From assembly GCA_029718625.1 (NCBI GenBank), contig CM056389.1, positions 5,826,014-5,890,013 on the forward strand: 64,000 nt of DNA, in the 5' to 3' direction. This document shows positions 56,793 to 64,000 of the stretch, in pieces (the stretch's first letter is position 1; every line of letters starts with the position of its first letter). Under the pieces are notes generated by a model. The model made no database searches. It was not told the origin of the DNA and saw only the letters and a list, made by a program, of their open reading frames with translations. This DNA is from Synaphobranchus kaupii (Eukaryota; Chordata; Actinopteri; Anguilliformes; Synaphobranchidae). Made by a program: the position numbers and the translations under genes.

Positions 56793-57400
56793 TTAAATAG
56801 ACGTACTTCAACTAACGTTTAAGGATGTATGGTTAATGTTAGTTGTCAACGTTAACAAAGTATCCAATTAACCTTTCATTAGTTAGTAACAAATTTATTC
56901 TTAATGTATTTTATCCAAACAGGCTAATACCAAATACACGACCTAACAAATAGCAGGCTAATAAAATTATCAAAACAGGGATTAAACTTAGTTAAGTATT
57001 TTTTGTGTTCTTATATTGGCATTAAATAATGCAGCTGTTATTAATTGCTTGTAGATTCAAGCTGCCATTAATTAATGATTTCTAAATATTACAGCATGAG
57101 CTAAACTGAACAATACAGTACTTTAATGGTTCATCATTTCAATAAGGGTAGAGAATTGACTCAACCTTGAGTAGGGTATAACTGGGCACCAAAATGGGAG
57201 AGAGAAAAAAAACAGGAAGCTGAGGCTAGAGGCAGGGAGGAACCACCACAGCGAGGCACGGCTGGTTAGGGTGGCGAAGTGATCTTTCACTCGCAAGGCA
57301 GATTTTTAATCAGCCACTCTCAGGTGGAAGCGATTAGCTGGACCAGGGGTCGTAACAAATAGATTATATATATATATATATATAAAATACACACACACAA
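56793..57400. other. Intron 2 of gene B, unassigned part
   Basis: This is AT-rich sequence with a (TA)n run at about 57365-57383. The segment 57185-57355 (GGAGGAACCACCACAGCGAG, AGCGATTAGCTGGACCAGGG) is GC-richer and looks repeat-derived, but is unassigned. Confidence 0.4.
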
Positions 57401-57745
57401 AGCAAATCTCTTTTCAAGTTGTATGACATGTTCGATAATAAAATGTTTTCTTGTATCATAACAAGAAAACAAAGTGCTTCAGCAAACAAACAAAACAGAA
57501 TTATTTACAGTGGGATAACAATATACAAAACATCAAAACATAGCAAGTTATTATTACTATAATATAAAAATTGTAATAACAGATTACAAAACAAAATAAA
57601 AAAATAGAGTGGATCTCTTTTCAAGTACTATAGCACAACGTGATACTATATATATAAGATTTATTTAGTGAATGGATAACAATATACAACATAAAAAGAA
57701 TCAGAACATAGTAAGTTATTATTATTATAAAGATTGTAATAACAG
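57401..57745. repeat. Local two-copy direct repeat
   Basis: ATCTCTTTTCAAGT, ATAACAATATACAA, CATAGYAAGTTATTATTA and TTGTAATAACAG recur in the same order in 57405-57580 and 57614-57745. The copies differ by several indels. Confidence 0.7.
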
Positions 57746-57830
57746 AAAAAATATAAACAGACAGGATGTTTTTTTTTTTTTTTTAAAGATTTTATTAAAT
57801 TTTTTTTTGACAACAAAGCAGGTTGTCCAC

Positions 57831-60800
57831 TTAACCACTCCTCCTGCCATGCCTTTATAACTCCCTCTTTATAACCACTCCTCCTGCCATGCCTTTATAA
57901 CCCCCTCTTTATAACCACTCCTCCTGCCATGCCTTTATAACCCCCTCTTTATAACCACTCCTCCTGCCATGGCTTTATAACCACCTCTTTATAACCACTC
58001 CTCCTGTCATGCCTTTATAACTCCCTCTTTATAACCACTCCTCCTGCCACGCCTTTATAACCCCCTCTTTATAACCACTCCTCCTGCCATGCCTTTATAA
58101 CCCCCTCTTTATAACCACTCCTCCTGCCATGCCTTTATAACCCCCTCTTTATAACCACTCCTCCTGCCATGCGTTTATAACCCACTCTTTATAACCACTC
58201 CTCCTGCCATGCCTTTATAACTCCCTCTTTATAACCACTCCTCCTGCCATGCCTTTATAACCCCCTCTTTATAACCACTCCTCCTGCCATGCCTTTATAA
58301 CCCCCTCTTTATAACCACTCCTCCTGCCATGCCTTTATAACCCCCTCTTTATAACCACTCCTCCTGCCATGCCTTTATAACCCCATCTTTATAACCACTC
58401 CTCCTGCTATGCCTTTATAACCCCCTCTTTATAACCACTCCTCCTGCCATGCCTTTATAACTCCCTCTTTATAACCACTCCTCCTGCCATGCCTTTATAA
58501 CCCCCTCTTTATAACCACTCCTCCTGCCATGCCTTTATAACTCCCTCTTTATAACCACTCCTCCTGCCATGCCTTTATAACCCCCTCTTTATAACCACTC
58601 CTCCTGCCACGCCTTTATAACCACTCCTCCTGTCATGTCTTTATAACCCCCTCTTTATAACCACTCCTCCTGTCATGCCTTTATAACTCCCTCTTTATAA
58701 CCACTCCTCCTGCCACGCCTTTATAACCCCCTCTTTATAACCACTCCTCCTGCCATGCCTTTATAACCCCCTCTTTATAACCACTCCTCCTGCCATGCCT
58801 TTATAACTCCCTCTTTATAACCACTCCTCCTGCTATGCCTTTATAACTCCCTCTTTATAACCACTCCTCCTGCCATGCCTTTATAACTCCCTCTTTATAA
58901 CCACTCCTCCTGCTATGCCTTTATAACTCCCTCTTTATAACCACTCCTCCTGCAATGCCTTTATAACTCCCTCTTTATAACCACTCCTCCTGCCATGCCT
59001 TTATAACTCCCTCTTTATAACCACTCCTCCTGCAATGCCTTTATAACTCCCTCTTTATAACCACTCCTCCTGCTATGCCTTTATAACTCCCTCTTTATAA
59101 CCACTCCTCCTGCCATGCCTTTATAACTCCCTCTTTATAACCACTCCTCCTGCTATGCCTTTATAACTCCCTCTTTATAACCACTCCTCCTGCTATGCCT
59201 TTATAACTCCCTCTTTATAACCACTCCTCCTGCCATGCCTTTATAACTCCCTCTTTATAACCACTCCTCCTGCCATGCCTTTATAACTCCCTCTTTATAA
59301 CCACTCCTCCTGCTATGCCTTTATAACTCCCTCTTTATAACCACTCCTCCTGCCATGCCTTTATAACTCCCTCTTTATAACCACTCCTCCTGCCATGCCT
59401 TTATAACCCCCTCTTTATAACCACTCCTCCTGCAATGCCTTTATAACTCCCTCTTTATAACCACTCCTCCTGCCATGCCTTTATAACTCCCTCTTTATAA
59501 CCACGCCTCCTGCCATGCCTTTATAACCCCCTCTTTATAACCACTCCTGCTGCCATGCCTTTATAACTCCCTCTTTATAACCACTCCTCCTGCCATGCCT
59601 TTATAACCCCCTCTTTATAACCACTCCTCCTGCCATGCCTTTATAACTCCCTCTTTATAACCACTCCTCCTGCCATGCCTTTATAACCCCCTCTTTATAA
59701 CCACTCCTCCTGCCACGCCTTTATAACCACTCCTCCTGTCATGTCTTTATAACCCCCTCTTTATAACCACTCCTCCTGTCATGCCTTTATAACTCCCTCT
59801 TTATAACCACTCCTCCTGCCACGCCTTTATAACCCCCTCTTTATAACCACTCCTCCTGCCATGCCTTTATAACCCCCTCTTTATAACCACTCCTCCTGCC
59901 ATGCCTTTATAACTCCCTCTTTATAACCACTCCTCCTGCTATGCCTTTATAACTCCCTCTTTATAACCACTCCTCCTGCCATGCCTTTATAACTCCCTCT
60001 TTATAACCACTCCTCCTGCTATGCCTTTATAACTCCCTCTTTATAACCACTCCTCCTGCAATGCCTTTATAACTCCCTCTTTATAACCACTCCTCCTGCC
60101 ATGCCTTTATAACTCCCTCTTTATAACCACTCCTCCTGCAATGCCTTTATAACTCCCTCTTTATAACCACTCCTCCTGCTATGCCTTTATAACTCCCTCT
60201 TTATAACCACTCCTCCTGCCATGCCTTTATAACTCCCTCTTTATAACCACTCCTCCTGCTATGCCTTTATAACTCCCTCTTTATAACCACTCCTCCTGCT
60301 ATGCCTTTATAACTCCCTCTTTATAACCACTCCTCCTGCCATGCCTTTATAACTCCCTCTTTATAACCACTCCTCCTGCCATGCCTTTATAACTCCCTCT
60401 TTATAACCACTCCTCCTGCTATGCCTTTATAACTCCCTCTTTATAACCACTCCTCCTGCCATGCCTTTATAACTCCCTCTTTATAACCACTCCTCCTGCC
60501 ATGCCTTTATAACCCCCTCTTTATAACCACTCCTCCTGCAATGCCTTTATAACTCCCTCTTTATAACCACTCCTCCTGCCATGCCTTTATAACTCCCTCT
60601 TTATAACCACTCCTCCTGCCATGCCTTTATAACCCCCTCTTTATAACCACTCCTGCTGCCATGCCTTTATAACTCCCTCTTTATAACCACTCCTCCTGCC
60701 ATGCCTTTATAACCCCCTCTTTATAACCACTCATCCTGCCACGCCTTTATAACTCCCTCTTTATAACCACTCCTCCTGCCATGCCTTTATAACCCCTCTT

Positions 60801-63800
60801 TATAACCACTCCTCCTGCCATGCCTTTATAACCCCCTCTTTATAACCACTCCTCCTGCCATGCGTTTATAACCCACTCTTTATAACCACTCCTCCTGCCA
60901 CGCCTTTATAACCCCCTCTTTATAACCACTCCTCCTGCCACGCCTTTATAACCCACTCTTTATAACCACTCCTCCTGTCATGCCTTTATAACTCCCTCTT
61001 TATAACCACTCCTCCTGCCATGCCTTTATAACTCCCTCTTTATAACCACTCATCCTGCCATGCCTTTATAACCCCCTCTTTATAACCACTCCTCCTGCCA
61101 CGCCTTTATAACTCCCTCTTTATAACCACTCCTCCTGCCATACCTTTATAACTCCCTCTTTATAACCACTCATCCTGCCATACCTTTATAACTCCCTCTT
61201 TATAACCACTCATCCTGCCACGCCTTTATAACTCCCTCTTTATAACCACTCATCCTGCCACGCCTTTATAACTCCCTCTTTATAACCACTCCTCCTGCCA
61301 TGCCTTTATAACCCCTCTTTATAACCACTCCTCCTGCCATGCCTTTATAACCCCCTCTTTATAACCACTCCTCCTGCCATGGCTTTATAACTCCCTCTTT
61401 ATAACCACTCCTCCTGCCACGCCTTTATAACTCCCTCTTTATAACCACTCATCCTGCCATACCTTTATAACTCCCTCTTTATAACCACTCCTCCTGCCAT
61501 GCCTTTATAACCCCCTCTTTATAACCACTCCTCCTGCCATGCCTTTATAACTCCCTCTTTATAACCACTCCTCCTGTCATGCCTTTATAACCCCTCTTTA
61601 TAACCACTCCTCCTGCCATGCCTTTATAACTCCCTCTTTATAACCACTCCTCCTGTCATGCCTTTATAACCCCTCTTTATAACCACTCCTCCTGCCATGC
61701 CTTTATAACCCCCTCTTTATAACCACTCCTCCTGCCATGCCTTTATAACCCCCTCTTTATAACCACTCCTCCTGCCATGCCTTTATAACTCCCTCTTTAT
61801 AACCACTCCTCCTGCCATGCCTTTATAACCCCTCTTTATAACCACTCCTCCTGCCATGCCTTTATAACCCCCTCTTTATAACCACTCCTCCTGCCATGCC
61901 TTTATAACCCCCTCTTTATAACCACTCCTCCTGCCATGCCTTTATAACCCCCTCTTTATAACCACTCCTCCTGCCATGGCTTTATAACCACCTCTTTATA
62001 ACCACTCCTCCTGTCATGCCTTTATAACTCCCTCTTTATAACCACTCCTCCTGCCACGCCTTTATAACCCCCTCTTTATAACCACTCCTCCTGCCATGCC
62101 TTTATAACCCCCTCTTTATAACCACTCCTCCTGCCATGCCTTTATAACCCCCTCTTTATAACCACTCCTCCTGCCATGCGTTTATAACCCACTCTTTATA
62201 ACCACTCCTCCTGCCATGCCTTTATAACTCCCTCTTTATAACCACTCCTCCTGCCATGCCTTTATAACCCCCTCTTTATAACCACTCCTCCTGCCATGCC
62301 TTTATAACCCCCTCTTTATAACCACTCCTCCTGCCATGCCTTTATAACCCCCTCTTTATAACCACTCCTCCTGCCATGCCTTTATAACCCCATCTTTATA
62401 ACCACTCCTCCTGCTATGCCTTTATAACCCCCTCTTTATAACCACTCCTCCTGCCATGCCTTTATAACTCCCTCTTTATAACCACTCCTCCTGCCATGCC
62501 TTTATAACCCCCTCTTTATAACCACTCCTCCTGCCATGCCTTTATAACTCCCTCTTTATAACCACTCCTCCTGCCATGCCTTTATAACCCCCTCTTTATA
62601 ACCACTCCTCCTGCCACGCCTTTATAACCACTCCTCCTGTCATGTCTTTATAACCCCCTCTTTATAACCACTCCTCCTGTCATGCCTTTATAACTCCCTC
62701 TTTATAACCACTCCTCCTGCCACGCCTTTATAACCCCCTCTTTATAACCACTCCTCCTGCCATGCCTTTATAACCCCCTCTTTATAACCACTCCTCCTGC
62801 CATGCCTTTATAACTCCCTCTTTATAACCACTCCTCCTGCTATGCCTTTATAACTCCCTCTTTATAACCACTCCTCCTGCCATGCCTTTATAACTCCCTC
62901 TTTATAACCACTCCTCCTGCTATGCCTTTATAACTCCCTCTTTATAACCACTCCTCCTGCAATGCCTTTATAACTCCCTCTTTATAACCACTCCTCCTGC
63001 CATGCCTTTATAACTCCCTCTTTATAACCACTCCTCCTGCAATGCCTTTATAACTCCCTCTTTATAACCACTCCTCCTGCTATGCCTTTATAACTCCCTC
63101 TTTATAACCACTCCTCCTGCCATGCCTTTATAACTCCCTCTTTATAACCACTCCTCCTGCTATGCCTTTATAACTCCCTCTTTATAACCACTCCTCCTGC
63201 TATGCCTTTATAACTCCCTCTTTATAACCACTCCTCCTGCCATGCCTTTATAACTCCCTCTTTATAACCACTCCTCCTGCCATGCCTTTATAACTCCCTC
63301 TTTATAACCACTCCTCCTGCTATGCCTTTATAACTCCCTCTTTATAACCACTCCTCCTGCCATGCCTTTATAACTCCCTCTTTATAACCACTCCTCCTGC
63401 CATGCCTTTATAACCCCCTCTTTATAACCACTCCTCCTGCAATGCCTTTATAACTCCCTCTTTATAACCACTCCTCCTGCCATGCCTTTATAACTCCCTC
63501 TTTATAACCACTCCTCCTGCCATGCCTTTATAACCCCCTCTTTATAACCACTCCTGCTGCCATGCCTTTATAACTCCCTCTTTATAACCACTCCTCCTGC
63601 CATGCCTTTATAACCCCCTCTTTATAACCACTCATCCTGCCACGCCTTTATAACTCCCTCTTTATAACCACTCCTCCTGCCATGCCTTTATAACCCCTCT
63701 TTATAACCACTCCTCCTGCCATGCCTTTATAACCCCCTCTTTATAACCACTCCTCCTGCCATGCGTTTATAACCCACTCTTTATAACCACTCCTCCTGCC

Positions 63801-64000
63801 ACGCCTTTATAACCCCCTCTTTATAACCACTCCTCCTGCCACGCCTTTATAACCCACTCTTTATAACCACTCCTCCTGTCATGCCTTTATAACTCCCTCT
63901 TTATAACCACTCCTCCTGCCATGCCTTTATAACTCCCTCTTTATAACCACTCATCCTGCCATGCCTTTATAACCCCCTCTTTATAACCACTCCTCCTGCC
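57831..64000. repeat. Minisatellite array, 40-bp unit with higher-order structure
   Basis: About 154 copies run off the right edge of the window. The unit is ATAACCACTCCTCCTGCCAT plus GCCTTTATAACYCCCTCTTT. It splits into a 26-bp module (CCACTCCTCCTGCCATGCCTTTATAA) and a 14-bp module (CYCCCTCTTTATAA), and rare 26-bp-only steps occur at junctions 58621, 59727 and 62628. The order of point variants (TGCTATGCC, TGCAATGCC, TGTCATGTC) is repeated block for block with offsets of 1106, 2901 and 4007 bp. By position it is in intron 2 of gene B. Confidence 0.97.

Overview
The window is eukaryotic and almost certainly from a ray-finned (teleost) fish. It has spliced PARP14-family exons, a Rex3 (RTE) retrotransposon, L2/CR1-type LINE fragments, several Tc1-like elements including a Sleeping Beauty-type inverted repeat, hAT-, Harbinger- and TTAA-type DNA elements, and very long minisatellites. 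The species cannot be named from the sequence. Layout: two PARP14-like genes lie head to tail on the + strand. Gene A contributes its last four coding exons (12013-12624, 12707-12840, 24480-24654, 24737-25023), which encode the final KH-like region, a WWE domain and the complete PARP catalytic domain. Its upstream exons lie before the window, so the intron entering exon 12013 is at least 12 kb long. Gene B begins at 55002 with two exons (55002-55179, 55578-55690) matching the extreme N-terminus (RRM-like) of PARP14, and it runs off the right edge through an intron filled by a giant minisatellite. About 30 kb between them (25024-55001) holds no recognisable host gene, only transposons, their fragments and unassigned AT-rich DNA. 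Candidate interferon-response elements (ISRE-like) sit just before the gene B start codon and in its first intron, as expected for an interferon-inducible mono-ADP-ribosyltransferase, but this is motif evidence only. Repeats: six long tandem arrays with unrelated units (about 45, 29/30, 32/35, 42, 25 and 40 bp) fill roughly 15.7 kb, about a quarter of the window. Most lie inside or flanking PARP14 introns. One array stops about 40 bp before a splice acceptor and carries a splice-donor-like motif in most units. Another has a unit length divisible by three, which keeps several frames open for hundreds of codons and creates false genes. The terminal 40-bp array has a clear higher-order structure. 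Mobile elements: Rex3 (6728-9224, 11-bp target duplication) lies in an older hAT-like repeat. A Harbinger-like element (about 16998-18653), with a Myb/SANT ORF remnant, contains a nested TTAA element. Three elements share the architecture TTAA-AGG...CCT-TTAA. Tc1 relics occur at 9787, 28304, 29697, 30265, 31157, 33407 and 45325. An L2 LINE occupies about 34020-37345 (minus) and another L2 fragment lies at 20385-21330. A 4.1-kb pogo-like (DDE_1) transposon with unusual 18-bp GGGCGCC-type ends occupies 50255-54338. All transposon genes seen are broken by frameshifts, stops or deletions, so the only intact coding content supported is the PARP14-like exons. Exons were placed by eye from homology and splice signals, without transcript evidence.
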